In this document: in pieces, positions 42,201-57,200 of the stretch | Layout of the letters: each line of letters starts with the position of its first letter | Position numbering within the stretch: the first letter of the stretch is position 1 | Assembly: GCF_048771995.1 (NCBI RefSeq) | Contig: NC_133059.1 | Span: forward strand, 2,717,001 to 2,781,000 | Length of the DNA: 64,000 nucleotides | Direction of reading: 5' to 3' | Origin: Taeniopygia guttata | Lineage: Eukaryota > Chordata > Aves > Passeriformes > Estrildidae | Translations under genes and position numbers: made by a program | Notes under the pieces: model-generated | The model's input: the letters and a program-made list of their open reading frames with translations, nothing else | The model's database searches: none | What the model was told of the DNA's origin: nothing

Positions 42201-45200
42201 CCCTAAAACCCCAAAAATCCCCTAAAACCCCAAAATCCCCTAAAAACCCAAAATTCCCTAAAACTCCAAAAATCCCCTAAAAACCCAAAATTCCCTAAAA
42301 CCCCCAAATCCCCTAAAACCCCAAAATTCCCTAAAACCCCAAAATCCCCTAAAAACCCAAAATCCCCTAAAACCCCCAAAATCCCCTAAAACCCCAAAAA
42401 TCCCCTAAAAACCCAAAATCCCCTAAAACCCCAAAATCCCCTAAACCCCAAAATCCCCTAAACCCCAAATCCCCTAAAAACCCAAAAATCCCCTAAACCC
42501 CAAAATCCCCTAAACCCCAAAATTCCCTAAAACCCCAAAATCCCCTAAAAACCCAAAATTCCCTAAAACCCCAAAATCCCCTAAAACCCCAAAATTCCCT
42601 AAAACCCCAAAATCCCCTAAAACCCCAAAATCCCCTAAAAACCCAAAATCCCCTAAAACCCCAAAAATCCCCTAAAAACCCAAAATTCCCTAAAACCCCA
42701 AAATCCCCTAAAAACCCAAAATTCCCTAAAAACCCAAAATTCCCTAAAAACCCAAAATTCCCTAAAACCCCAAAATCCCCTAAAAACCCAAAATCCCCTA
42801 AAAACCCAAAATCCCCTAAAACCCCAAAATCCCCTAAAAACCCAAAATCCCCTAAAACCCCCAAATCCCCTAAAAACCCAAAATTCCCTAAAACCCCAAA
42901 AATCCCCTAAAAACCCCAAATTCCCTAAAACTCCAAAAATCCCCTAAAAACCCAAAATTCCCTAAAACTCAAAAAATTCCCTAAAACCCCCAAAATCCCC
43001 TAAAAACCCAAAATTCCCTAAAACCCCAAAATCCCCTAAAAACCCAAAATCCCCTAAAACCCCAAAATCCCCTAAAAACCCAAAATCCCCTAAAAACCCA
43101 AAATTCCCTAAAACCCAAAAATCCCCTAAAAACCCCAAATCCCCTAAAACCCCAAAATCCCCTAAAAACCCAAAATTCCCTAAAACCCAAAATTCCCTAA
43201 AAACCCAAAATTCCCTAAAACCCCAAAATCCCCTAAAAACCCCAAATTCCCTAAAACCCAAAATTCCCTAAAAACCCAAAATCCCCTAAAACCCCCAAAA
43301 TCCCCTAAAAACCCAAAATTCCCTAAAACCCCAAAATTCCCTAAAACCCCCAAAATCCCCTAAAAACCCAAAATTCCCTAAAACCCCAAAATTCCCTAAA
43401 ACCCCAAAATCCCCTAAAAACCCCAAATTCCCTAAAACCCCAAAATCCCCTAAAAACCCAAAATTCCCTAAAACCCCAAAATCCCGTAAAACTCCAAAAT
43501 CCCCTAAAAACCCAAAAATCCCCTAAAACCCCAAAATCCCCTAAAAACCCAAAAATCCCCTAAAACCCCAAAATCCCCTAAAACCCCAAAATCCCCTAAA
43601 AACCCAAAATCCCCTAAAACCCCCAAAATCCCCTAAAAACCCAAAATTCCCTAAAACCCCCAAAATCCCCTAAAAACCCAAAATCCCCTAAAACCCCCAA
43701 AATCCCCTAAAAACCCAAAATTCCCTAAAAACCCAAAATTCCCTAAAAACCCAAAATCCCCTAAAACCCCAAAATCCCCTAAAAACCCAAAATTCCCTAA
43801 AAACCCCAAAATCCCCTAAAACCCCAAAATCCCCTAAAAACCCAAAATTCCCTAAAACCCCAAAAATCCCCTAAAAACCCAAAATTCCCTAAAACCCCAA
43901 AAATCCCCTAAACCCCAAAATCCCCTAAACCCCAAATCCCCTAAAAACCCAAAATTCCCTAAAACCCCAAAATCCCCTAAAAACCCAAAATTCCCTAAAA
44001 CCCCAAAATCCCCTAAAAACCCAAAATCCCCTAAAACCCCAAAATCCCCTAAAAAGCCAAAATTCCCTAAAACCCCCAAAATCCCCTAAAAACCCAAAAT
44101 TCCCTAAAACCCCAAAATCCCCTAAAACTCCAAAATCCCCTAAAAACCCAAAATTCCCTCAAACCCCAAAAATCCCCTAAAAACCCAAAATTCCCTAAAA
44201 CCCCAAAATCCCCTAAAACCCCCAAATTCTCTAAAACCCCAAAATCCCCTAAAACCCCAAAAATCCCCTAAAAACCCAAAATCCCCTAAAAACCCAAAAT
44301 TCCCTAAAACCCCAAAATCCCCTAAAAACCCAAAATTCCCTAAAACCCCAAAATCCCCTAAAAACCCCAAATTCCCTAAAACTCCAAAAATCCCCTAAAA
44401 ACCCAAAATCCCCTAAAAACCCAAAATTCCCTAAAACCCCAAAATCCCCTAAAACCCCCAAAATCCCCTAAAAACCCAAAATTCCCTAAAACCCCCCAAA
44501 ATCCCCTAAAAACCCAAAATTCCCTAAAACCCCCAAAATCCCCTAAAAACCCAAAATTCTCTAAAACCCCAAAATCCCCTAAAACCCCAAAATTCCCTAA
44601 AACCCCAAAATTCCCTAAAACCCCAAAAATCCCCTAAAACCCCAAAATTCCCTAAAACCCCCAAAATCCCCTAAAACCCCAAAAAATTCCCTAAAAACCC
44701 GAAATCCCCTAAAAGCCCAAAATTCCCTAAAACTCCAAAATCCCCTAAAAACCCAAAATTCCCTAAAACCCCAAAATCCCCTAAAAACCCAAAATCCACT
44801 AAAACCCCCCAAATCCCCTAAAAACCCAAAATTCCCTAAAACCCCAAAATCCCCTAAAAACCCCAAATTCCCTAAAACCCCAAAATCCCCTAAAAACCCA
44901 AAATTCCCTAAAACCCCAAAATCCCCTAAAACCCCAAAATTCCCTAAAACCCCAAATTCCCTAAAAACCCAAAATTCCCTAAAACCCCAAAAATCCCCTA
45001 AAAACCCAAAATTCCCTAAAACCCCAAAATCCCCTAAAACCCCCAAAATCCCCTAAAAACCCAAAATCCCCTAAAACCCCCAAAATCCCCTAAAAACCCA
45101 AAATTCCCTAAAAACCCAAAATTCCCTAAAACCCCAAAATCCCCTAAAACCCCCAAAATCCCCTAAAAACCCAAAATTCCCTAAAACCCCAAAATCCCCT

Positions 45201-48200
45201 AAAACCCCAAAATCCCCTAAAAACCCAAAATTCCCTAAAACCCCAAAATCCCCTAAAACCCCAAAATCCCCTAAAAACCCAAAATTCCCTAAGAACCCAA
45301 AATTCCCTAAAACCCCAAAATCCCCTAAAAACCCAAAATTCCCTAAAAACCCAAAATTCCCTAAAACCCCAAAATCCCCTAAAAACCCAAAATTCCCTAA
45401 AACCCCAAAATCCCCTAAAACCCCAAAATCCCCTAAAAACCCAAAATCCCCTAAAAACCCCAAAAATCCCCTAAAACCCCCAAAAATCCCCTAAAAACCC
45501 AAAATCCCCTAAAACCCCAAAATCCCCTAAAACCCCAAAATCCCCTAAAAACCCAAAATTCCCTAAAACCCCAAATTCCCTAAAACCCCAAAATCCCCTA
45601 AAACCCCAAAATCCCCTAAACCCCAAAATTCCCTAAAACCCCAAAATCCCCTAAAAAACCCAAAATTCCCTTTTTTTCCCCCAAAACCAAACCAGCGTCG
45701 CCGTCACGCGCTCCAAGGACGTCCCACCCTTCGGCCCCCCGGTGCCGCCGTCCGGCGTCACCTTCCGCCGCTCCGACCTCTTCCGCTCCTTCCTCTTGGC
45801 CAAAGCCATCAACGCCGAAAACGCCGCGCACAAATCCCAGAAATTCCGCGCCATGGCCACGCGCACCCGGCAGGAATATCTGCGGGATCTGGCGGAAAAC
45901 TACGTCACCAACACGCCCCTGGAGGCGGCCGGGAAGTTCAACCTCATCTCCTTGGCCTCCAAGAAGAAGGAGAAGTCCAAAGCGCGGCCGTTGGCGGAGT
46001 TGGAGAGCGCCGGCGCCGTTTCGTGGCGCGTTTCGGCGCTGGATTTCGGGCGGGGCGGGGCGGAGGTGCCGTGCGTTTTGGGGATTTCCAAGGAGTTTTT
46101 GGTGTTGGTGGATCTGGAGGGGAAGGAGGTGGTTTTTAACTGTTGCACCGGGGACGTGATCGGGTGGAGCGCCGAGGGCGCGGCGGTGAGGATCTACCAC
46201 GGGCGCGGCGATCTGGTCAGCGTCAGGGTCGGAGCGGCGACGGAAACGGGAACGGGGACGGACGGAGCCGAGGGAGCGGCCGAGGAGGTCAAGGAGATCG
46301 TGCAGAGGTTGAAGGTGAGCAGGAATTTGGGGGAAATTGGGGAAAAATTGGAGAATTTTTTCCAAATTTGGAAAAAAAAGGGGAGAAAATTGGGAAAATT
46401 TGGGAGAAATGTGGAAAAATTGGGGAGAAATTGGGGAAATGGGGAAAAATGGAGAAAATGGGGAGAAAATTGGAGGAAATAGGGGAAAATGGGGAAAAAT
46501 GGAGATAATGGGGAGAAAATTGGGGAGAAATTGGGGAAATGGGGGGGAAATTGGGGAAATGGGGAGAAAATTGGGAAAGTTTGGGAGAAATGTGGGAAAA
46601 ATTGGGGAGAAATTGGGGAAATGGGGAAAAATTGAGAAAATTGGGAGAAAAATGGGAAAATTTGGGAGAAATGTGGAAAAATTGGGGAGAAAATTGGGGG
46701 AAAATTGGGAAAAATGGGAGAAATGGGCGAAAATAGGAGGAAAATGGAGAAAAATGGAGAAAAATGGGAAAAATCTGGGAAAATGGGGGAAAAGTGAGGA
46801 AAAATGGAAAATGGGAGTAAATTGGGGGAAGTGGGGGAAAAAATTGGAGATAATGGGGAGAAAACTGGGAAAATTTGGGAGAAATGTGGAAAAAATTGGG
46901 GAGAAATTGGGGAAATGGAGAGAAAATTGGGAAAAATGGGGGGAAAATAGGAGGAAAATGGAGAAAAATGGGGAAAAATCTGGGCAAATGGGGGAAAAGT
47001 GGGGAAAAATGGAAAATGGGAGTAAATTGAGGGAAAGTGGGGGAAAAAATTGGAGATAATGGGGAGAAAATCGGGAAAATTTGGGAGAAATGTGGAAAAA
47101 ATTGGGGAGAAAATTGGGAAAATGGGGAAAAATGGAGAACATGGGGAGAAAATCAGGAAAATTTGGGAGAAATGTGGAAAATATTGGGGAGAAATGGGGG
47201 GAAAATTGGGAAAAATGGGAGAAATGGGGGAAAATTGGGGAAAATTGGAGATAATGGGGGAAAATTGAGAGAAAAATGGGGAAATGGGGAAAAATAGGGG
47301 AAATTGAGAAAAAAAGGGGGGAATGGGAAATGGGGAAAAATCTGTGAAAATGGGGGAAATGGGAAAACATGGGGGAGAAATGGGGAAAAATTGGGGAAAT
47401 TGGGAGAAAAATGGAGAAAATGGGGAGAAAATCGGGAAAATTTGGGAGAAATGTGGGAAAATTTGGGAGATAATGGGGAGAAAATCAGGAAAATTTGGGA
47501 GAAACGTGGGAAAAATTGAGGAGAAAATTGGGAAAATGGGGAAAAATGGAGAACATGGGGAGAAAATCGGGAAAATGGAGGAAAATGGGGAAAAATTGAG
47601 ATAATGGGGAGGAAATTGGGAAAATTTGGGAGAAATGTGGAAAAAAATGGGGAAAAATTGGGGAAATGGGGGGAAATTGGGAAAAATGGGAGAAATGGGG
47701 GAAAATTGGGGAAAAATTGGAGATAATGGGGGAAAATGGAGAGAAAATTGGGGAAATGGGGCGGAAATGGGGAAAAATTGGGGAAATTGGGGAGAAATTG
47801 GGGAAATGGGGAGAAAACCGGGAAAATTTGGGAGAAATGTGGAAAAAATTGGGGAGAAATTGGGGAAATGGGGGGAAAATTGGGAAAAATGGGGGGAAAA
47901 TAGGAGGAAAATGGGAAAAATGGGGAAAAATCTGGGCAAATGGGGGAAAAGTCAGGAAAAATGGAAAATGGGAGTAAATTGGGGAAATTGGGAAAAAATT
48001 GGAGATAATGGGGAGAAAATCGAGAAAATTTGGGAGAAATGTGGAAAAAATTGGGGAGAAATTGGGGAAATGGGGGAAAATTGGGAAAAATGGGAGAAAT
48101 GGGGGAAAATTGGGGAAAAATTGGAGATAATGGGGGAAAATGGAGAGAAAATTGGGGAAATGGGGCGGAAATGGGGAAAAATTGGGGAAATTGGGGAGAA

Positions 48201-51200
48201 ATTGGGGAAATGGGGAGAAAATTGGGAAAATTTGGGAGAAATGTGGAAAAAAATTAGGGAGAAATTGGGGAAATGGGGAGAAAATTGGGAAAATTTGGGA
48301 GAAATGTGGAAAAATTGGGGAGAAATTGGGAAAATGGGGGGAAAATAGGGGAAAATGGGGGAAAAATAGGAGGAAAATGGAGAAAAATGGGGAAAAATCT
48401 GGGAAAATGGGGGAAAAGTGGGGAAAAATGGAAAATGGGAGTAAATTGGGGGAAAGTGGGGGAAAAATGGAGATAATGGGGAGAAAACTGGGAAAATTCG
48501 GGAGAAATGTGGAAAAAATTGGGGAGAAAATTGGGAAAATGGGGAAAATTGAGAAAATGGGGAGAAAATTGGGAAAATTTGGGAGAAATGTGGAAAAATG
48601 GAGATAATGGGGAGAAAATTGGGAAAATGGGGGAAAATGTGGGAAAAATTGAGATAATGGGGAGAAAATTGGGAAAAATTGAGATAATGGGGAGAAAATT
48701 GGGAAAATTTGGGAGAAATGTGGGAAAAATTGAGGAGAAAATTGGGAAAATGGGGGGAAAAATGGAGAACATGGGGAGAAAATCGGGAAAATGGGGGAAA
48801 ATGGGGAAAAATTGAGATAATGGGGAGGAAATTGGGAAAATTTGGGAGAAATGTGGAAAAAATTGGGGAGAAATTGGGGAAATGGGGAAAAAGTGGAGAT
48901 AATGAGGAGAAAATTGGGGGAAATGGGGGAAAATGGGGAAAAATGGAGATAATGGGGAGGAAATTGGGAAGATTTGGGAGAAATGTGGAAAAAATTGGGG
49001 AGAAATTGGGGAAATGGGGGAAAATGGAGAAAATGGGGAGAAAATTGGGGGAAATGGGGGAAAATGGGGGAAAATGGAGATAATGGGGGGAAAATTTGGG
49101 AGAAATTGGGGAAATGGGGGGAAAATTGTGGAGAAATGGGGGGAAAATTGGGAAAAATGGGAGAAATGGGGGAAAATAGGAGGAAAATGGAGAAAAATGG
49201 GGAAAATCTGGGAAAATGGGGGAAAAGTGGGGAAAAATGGAAAATGGGAGTAAATTGGGGGAAGTGGGGGAAAAATTGGAGATAATGGGGAGAAAATTGG
49301 GAAAATTTGGGAGAAATGTGGAAAAAATTTTGGAGAAATTGGGGAAATGGAGAGAAAATTGGGAAAAATGGGGGAAAAGTAGGAGGAAAATGGAGAAAAA
49401 TGGGGAAAAATCTGGGCAAATGGGGGAAAAGTCAGGAAAAATGGAAAATGGGAGTAAATTGGGGAAATTGGGAAAAAATTGGAGATAATGGGGAGAAAAT
49501 TGAGAAAATTTGGGAGAAATGTGGAAAAAAATGGGGAGAAATTGGGGAAATGGGGAGAAAATCGGGAAAATTTGGGAGAAATGTGGGAAAAATTGGGGAG
49601 AAATAGGGGAAATGGGGGGAAAATTGGGAAAAATGGGGAGAAAATTGGGAAAATTTGGGAGAAATGTGGAAAAAATTGGGGAGAAATCGGGGAAATGGGG
49701 GGAAAATTGGGAAAAATGGGGGGAAAATAGGAGGAAAATGGAGAAAATGTGAAAAACCAGCGAATTGGCAAAGAAGCAAAAAACTCGAATCGCTCAAACA
49801 CCAGCGCTCGCCAAAAACGGACGAAAACTCAAACCACCATCACCGAACCACCCCAAAAACGCGCGATTTTGGCACGAAACTTGAATTTTTTTTCAGATGA
49901 CGACGCCGGGCTGCGCCACGGTGGACATGACGCTGCGGCGGAACGGGCTGGGCCAGTTGGGGTTCCACGTGCACCCCGACGGCAGCGTGGCCGAGGTGGA
50001 GGAGTACGGCTTCGCCTGGCAGGCCGGGCTGCGCCGCGGCAGCCGCCTCCTGGAGGTCTGCAAGGTGGCGGCCGTGGCGCTGAGCCACGAGCAGATGATC
50101 GACCTCCTGCGCACCTCGGTCACCGTCACCGTGGTCATCGTGCCGCCCCACGAGGACGGCACGCCCAGGAGGTTGGTGGCATTGGGGTTGGCGCCATCTT
50201 GGTGGCATTGGTGGCATCTGGATGTTCTGGGTGCCATTGGTGGCACTTGGGTGTCATGGAGGTCATTGGTGGCATCTTGGTACCATTGAGATGTCGTGAG
50301 TGCCATCGATGCCATCGGTGGCATCTTGGTGCCATTGGTGCCATCGGGATGTTCTGGGTGCCATTGGTGGCACTTGGGTGCCATGGAGGTCACTGGTGGC
50401 ACTTGGCTGTCATGGATGTCATTGGTGCCATCTTGATGCCATTGAGATGTTGTGAGTGCCATCGATTCCAACGGTGGCATCTTGGTGCCATTGGTGGCAC
50501 ATGGATGTCATGGAGGCCATTGGTGGCACTTGGGTGCCATGGAGGTCATTGGTGGCACTTGGGTGCCATGGAGGTCATTGGTGGCACTTGGGTGCCATGG
50601 AGGTCATTGGTGGCATCTTGGTGCCATTGAGATGTTGTGAGTGCCATCAATGCCATTGGCGGCATCTTGGTGCCATTGGTGGCACTTGGCTGTCATGGAG
50701 GTCATTGGTGGCACTTGGCTGTCATGGAGGTCATTGGTGGCACTTGGGTGCCATGGAGGTCATTGGTGGCACTTGGGTGTCATGGAGGTCATTGGTGCCA
50801 TCTTGGGTGCCATGGAGGTCATTGGTGGCACTTGGGTGTCATGGAGGTCATTGGTGGCACTTGGGTGCCATGGGTGCCATTGGTGGCACTTGGGTGTCAT
50901 GGGGGTCATTGGTGGCACTTGGGTGCCATGGAGGTCATTGGTGGCACTTGGGTGTCATGGAGGTCATTGGTGGCACTTGGGTGCCATGGAGGTCATTGGT
51001 GGCACTTGGGTGTCATGGATGACATTGGTGGCACTTGGGTGCCATGGAGGTCATTGGTGGCACTTGGGTGCCATGGAGGTCATTGGTGGCACTTGGGTGC
51101 CATGGATGTCATTGGTGGCACTTGGGTGTCATGGAGGTCATTGGTGGCACTTGGGTGTCATGGATGGCATTGGTGCCATCATGGTGCCATTGAGATGTTG

Positions 51201-54200
51201 TGAGTGCCATCGATGCCATTGGAGCCATCTTGGTGCCATTGGTGGCACTTGGGTGTCATGGAGGTCATTGGTGGCACTTGGGTGCCATGGATGTCATTAG
51301 TGCCATCTTGGTGCCATTGGTGCCATCTGGATGTTCTGGGTGCCATTGGTGGCACTTGGGTGCCATGGAGGTCATTGGTGGCACTTGGGTGTCATGGGGG
51401 TCATTGGTGGCACTTGGGTGCCATGGATGTCATTGGTGGCACTTGGGTGTCATGGAGGTCATTGGTGGCACTTGGGTGCCATGGAGGTCATTGGTGGCAC
51501 TTGGGTGCCATGGAGGTCATTGGTGGCACTTGGGTGTCATGGAGGTCATTGGTGGCACTTGGGTGCCATGGATGTCATTGGTGGCACTTGGGTGCCATGG
51601 AGGTCATTGGTGGCACTTGGGTGTCATGGAGGTCATTGGTGGCATCTTGGTGCCATTGGTGGCACTTGGGTGCCATGGAGGTCATTGGTGGCACTTGGGT
51701 GCCATGGAGGTCATTGGTGGCACTTGGGTGTCACGGATGTCATTGGTGGCACTTGGGTGCCATGGAGGTCATTGGTGGCACTTGGGTGTCATTGGTGGCA
51801 CTTGGGTGCCATGGATGTCATTGGTGGCACTTGGGTGCCATGGAGGTCATTGGTGGCACTTGGGTGCCATGGAGGTCATTGGTGGCACTTGGGTGCCATG
51901 GAGGTCATTGGTGGCACTTGGGTGCCATGGAGGTCATTGGTGGCACTTGGGTGTCATGGGTGCCATTGCTGGCACTTGGGTGCCATGGAGGTCATTGGTG
52001 GCACTTGGGTGTCATGGAGGTCATTGGTGGCACTTGGGTGTCATGGAGGTCATTGGTGGCACTTGGGTGTCTTCAATGTCATTGGTGGCACTTGGGTGTC
52101 ATGGGTGCCATTGGTGGCACTTGGGTGCCATGGAGGTCATTGGTGGCACTTGGGTGCCATGGAGGTCATTGGTGGCACTTGGGTGTCATGGAGGTCATTG
52201 GTGGCACTTGGGTGTCATGGAGGCCATTGGTGGCACTTGGGTGCCATGGAGGTCATTGGTGGCACTTGGGTGCCATGGAGGCCATTGGTGGCACTTGGGT
52301 GTCATGGATGTCATTGGTGGCACTTGGGTGTCATGGGTGCCATTGGTGCCATCAAGATGTCTTGGTTGACATTGGTGGCACTTGGGTGTCATGGAGGTCA
52401 TTGGTGGCATCTTGGTGCCATTGAGATGTTGTGAGTGCCATCGATGCCATCGGTGGCATCTTGGTGCCATTGGTGCCATCTGGATGTTCTGGGTGACATT
52501 GGTGGCACTTGGGTGTCATGGATGGCATTGGTGGCACTTGGGTGTCATGGAGGTCATTGGTGCCACCTTGGAGCCATTGGTGCCATTGAGATGTCATGAG
52601 TGCCATCGATGCCATCGGTGGCATCTTGGTGCCATTGGTGGCATCTGGATGTTCTGGGTGACATTGGTGGCACTTGGGTGCCATGGAGGTCATTGGTGGC
52701 ACTTGGGTGCCATGGAGGTCATTGGTGGCACTTGGGTGTCATTGGTGGCACTTGGGTGCCATGGAGGTCATTGGTGGCACTTGGGTGTCATTGGTGGCAC
52801 TTGGGTGTCATGGAGGTCATTGGTGGCACTTGGGTGTCATGGAGGCCATTGGTGGCACTTGGGTGTCATGGGTGCCATTGGTGGCACTTGGGTGCCATGG
52901 AGGTCATTGGTGGCACTTGGGTGCCATGGGTGCCATTGGTGGCACTTGGGTGCCATGGAGGTCATTGGTGGCACTTGGGTGTCATGGAGGTCATTGGTGG
53001 CACTTGGGTGCCATGGAGGTCATTGGTGGCACTTGGGTGCCATGGAGGTCATTGGTGGCACTTGGGTGCCATGGGGGTCATTGGTGGCACTTGGGTGTCA
53101 TGGATGTCATTGGTGGCACTTGGGTGTCATGGATGTCATTGGTGGCACTTGGGTGCCATGGAGGTCATTGGTGGCATCTTGGGTGTCATGGATGTCATTG
53201 GTGGCACTTGGGTGTCATGGAGGTCATTGGTGGCACTTGGGTGTCATGGATGTCATTGGTGCCATCAGGATGTCTTGGTTGACATTGGTGGCACTTGGGT
53301 GCCATGGAGGTCATTGGTGCCATCTTGGCGCCATTGAGATGTTGTGAGTTCCATCGATGCCATTGGCGCCATCTTGGTGCCATTGGTGGCATTTGGGTGC
53401 CATGGAGGTCATTGGAGGCACTTGGGTGTCATGGAGGTCATTGGTGCCACCTTGGGTGTCATGGAGGTCATTGGAGGCACTTGGATGTCATGGATGTCAT
53501 TGGTGGCATCTTGGTGCCATTGGTGGCACTTGGGTGCCATGGAGGTCATTGGTGGCACTTGGGTGCCATGGAGGTCATTGGTGGCACTTGGGTGTCATGG
53601 AGGTCATTGGTGGCACTTGGGTGTCATGGATGTCATTGGTGGCACTTGGGTGTCTTCAATGACATTGGTGCCATCTTGGGTGTCATGGATGTCATTGGTG
53701 GCACTTGGGTGCCCTTTGTCCCTGTCCCTGTCCCCGTGGGTGACATGGTGTCCCCGTGGGTGTCCCATGGGTGACACGGTGTCCCCTGTCCCTGTCCCCG
53801 TGGGTGTCCCCGTGGGTGTCCCGTGGGTGACACGGTGTCCCCGTCCCCGTGGGTGTCCCCGTGGGTGTCCCCATGGGTGACACGGTGTCCCCGTGGGTGT
53901 CCCGTGGGTGTCACAGTGTCCCTGTCCCTGTCCCCTGAGTGTCTCCGTGGGTGTCCCCGTGGGTGTCCCGTGGGTGTCCCCGTGGGTGACACGGTGTCCC
54001 TGTCCCGTGGGTGTCCCCGTGGGTGTCCCGTGGGTGACACGGTGTCCCCGTGGGTGTCCCATGGGTGTCCCATGGGTGTCCCCGTGGGTGACACGGTGTC
54101 CCTGTCCCCGTGGGTGTCCCGTGGGTGTCCCTGTCTCTGTGGGTGTCCCCGTGGGTGTCCCCATGGGTGTCCCTGCCCCGTGGGTGTCCCCGTGGGTGAC

Positions 54201-57200
54201 ATGGTGTCCCCGTGGGTGTCCCGTGGGTGTCCCATGGGTGACACGTTCCCGTGGGTGTCCCGTGGGTGTCCCGTGGGTGTCCCCGTGGGTGTCCCCGTGG
54301 GTGTCCCTGTCCCCGTGGGTGTCCCATGGGTGACACGGTGTCCCGTGGGTGTCCCGTGTCCCTGTCCCCGTGGGTGTCCCCGTGGGTGACACGGTGTCCC
54401 CGTGGGTGACACGGTGTCCCCGTCCCCGTGGGTGTCCCGTGAGTGCCCCGTGGGTGTCCCCGTGGGTGTCCCGTGGGTGTCCCCGTGGGTGTCCCATGGG
54501 TGACACGGTGTCCCTGTCCCCGTGGGTGTCCCGTGGGTGCCCCGTGGGTGTCCCGTGGGTGTCCCCGTGGGTGTCCCGTGGGTGTCCCATGGGTGACACG
54601 GTGTCCCTGTCCCTGTGGGTGTCCCCGTGGGTGTCCCCGTCCCCGTGGGTGTCCCGTGGGTGTCCCATGGGTGACACGGTGTCCCTGTCCCTGTGGGTGT
54701 CCCCGTGGGTGTCCCCGTCCCCGTGGGTGTCCCGTGGGTGACACGTTCCCGCTGTCCCCGCAGGGGTTGGTCGGAAAGCCTGGCAGCCGGAGCGGAGGCG
54801 CCGCCGGACCCGGAGCCGTTCCCGGAGCCGATCCCGGAGCCGATCCCGGCGCCGATCCGGGCCGGGCACCGCCCCGCGCCGGGCTGGCACCGCGGCGGCA
54901 CCAAACGGGCCCCGGTGCCGCCGGCGCTGCCCCGGGAGCCGCCGCCGGGACACGGCAAACGGTGAGGGAGCCGCGTAATGCCGGAATTATCACCGAATTC
55001 CCACATTTCCAGCAAAAATTCCCGAAATTACCACAAAATTCCCACATTTCCCCTGGAATTCCCGAAATTCTCACCAAAATTCCCAAAATTCTCCTCAAAA
55101 TTCCCAAATTCTCCCTGGAATTCCCGAAATTCTCACCAAAATTCATCCAAAATTCCCACATTTCCACCAAAAATTCACGAAATTCTCCCCAAAATTCCCA
55201 AATTCCACCTGGAATTCCCGAAATTCTCCCCAAAATTCCCCTGGAATTCCTGAAATTCTCCCCAAAATTCCCACATTTCCCCTGGAATTCCCGAAATTCT
55301 CAACAAAATTTCCAAATTTCCCCTAGAATTCCCGAAATTCTCCCCAAAATTCCCAAATTCCTCCCCAAATTCCCACATTTCCCCTGGAATTCCTGAAATT
55401 CTCCCCAAAATTCCCAAAATTCTCCCCAAAATTCCCACATTTCCTCTGGAATTCCCGAAATTCTCCCCAAAATTCCCGAATTCCCCCCAAAATTCCCACA
55501 TTTCCCCTGGAATTCCTGACATTCTCCCCAAAATTCCCAAATTTCCCCTGGAATTCCCGAAATTCTCCCCAAAATTCCCACATTTCCACCAAAAATTCCC
55601 GAAATTCTCACCAAAATTCCCACATTTCCACCAAAAATTCCCGAAATTCTCACCAAAATTCCCACATTTCCACCAAAAATTCCTGAAATTCTCCCTGAAA
55701 TTCCCACATTTCCACCAAAAATTCCCGAAATTATCCCCAAAATTCCCACATTTCCTCTGGAATTCCCCAATTTCTCCCCAAAATTCCCAAATTACCCCAA
55801 AATTCCCACATTTCCACCAAAAATTCCCCAAATTCCTCCCAAAATTCCCAAATTCCCCCTGGAATTCCTGAAATTCTCCCCAAAATTCCCACATTTCCCC
55901 TGGAATTCCCCCAATTCTCCCCAAAATTCCCAATTTCCCCCTGGAATTCCCAAAATTCTCCTCAAAATTCCCACATTTCCACCAAAAATTCCCGAAATTC
56001 TCCTCAAAATTCCCACATTTCCAGCAAAAATTCCCCGAAATTAACCCCTAAAATTCCCACATTTCCTCTGGAATTCCCGAAATTCCTCCCAAAATCCCCA
56101 AATTCCCCCTGGAATTCCTGAAATTCTCCCCAAAATTCCCACATTTCCTCTGGAATTCCCGAAATTCCCCCCAAAATTCCCACATTCCCCCTGGAATTCC
56201 CCAAATTCTCCCCAAAATTCCCACATTCCCCCTGGAATTCCCCAAATTCTCACCAAAATTCCTCCAAAATTCCACCAAAATTCCCCACAAAATCCTCCCG
56301 AAATTCCCACAAAATCCTTCCCAAAATTCCCACAAAATCCCCAAAATTCTGCCAAAAATTCCCAGAAATTCCCCATAAAATTCCCAAAACTGGCCTCAAA
56401 ATTCCTCCCAAAATTCCCCCCAAAATTCCCAATTTTCCCTGGAATTCCCAAAATTCCCCCCAAAATTCCACCAAAAATCCCCCCAAAATTCCACCAAAAT
56501 GTCACCAAAAATGCCTGGAATTCCTCCCAAAATTGTCCACAAAATTCCCCCCAAAATCCTCACGAAATTCCCACAAAATCCTTCCCAAAATTCCCACAAA
56601 AATCCCCAAAATTCTGCCGAAAATTCCCAAAATTCTCCCCAAAATTCCTCAAAAATCCCCAAAATTCCCCCCAAAATCCCCCCAAAATCCCCACATTTCC
56701 TCTGGAATTCCCCAAATTCCCCCCAATTTTCCCCCAAATTTCCCCCCAATTTTCCCCCAATTCTCCCAATTTCCCCCAATTCCCCAAAATTCCCAAATTT
56801 CCCATTTTCCCGTTCCCAGCCCGCTGAGTTTCCCGGAGTCGCCCCGTTCCGGCTCCGGTTTCCGCCAAAGCTCCGGAAGCTTCTCCGGCACCGGCGGCGC
56901 CCGCGGAGCCCCCGACAGGTGGGAACGGGGGAAATTTGGGGGGAATTGGGGAAATTTGGGGAAAATTGGGGGAGAATTGGGAAAAATGGGGAAAATTTGG
57001 GACAAAATTGGGGAAAAATTGCGGAGAAAAGGGGGGAAATGGGAAAATCTGGGATAAAATGGGGGAAATTGGGGAAAAATGGTGAAATTAGAGGGAAAAT
57101 TTGGGATAAAATGGGGGAAATTGGAAAAAAATGGGGAAATTAGGGGAGAAATTTGGGATAAAATGGGGGAAAATTTTTGGGGGAAATGGGAAAATATTGA

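Noticed and set aside
40870..45670. True chromosome end (telomere)
   Set aside because: The unit is not TTAGGG, the array is internal, and SIPA1L3 exons continue in phase on both sides.
45616..49801. Minus-strand F/P/S-rich frames ([11 protein letters not shown]) of 444-644 codons
   Set aside because: Reverse of the purine-rich array, with no domain.
50456..53347. Overlapping + strand frames of 320-406 codons ([20 protein letters not shown])
   Set aside because: Produced by the 29-bp unit in three phases at once, inside a SIPA1L3 intron; not a gene.
53604..55015. Minus-strand collagen-like frames (HPRGTPTGTP)
   Set aside because: Repeat product of the CCCGTGGGTGTC array, running antisense through SIPA1L3 exon 9.
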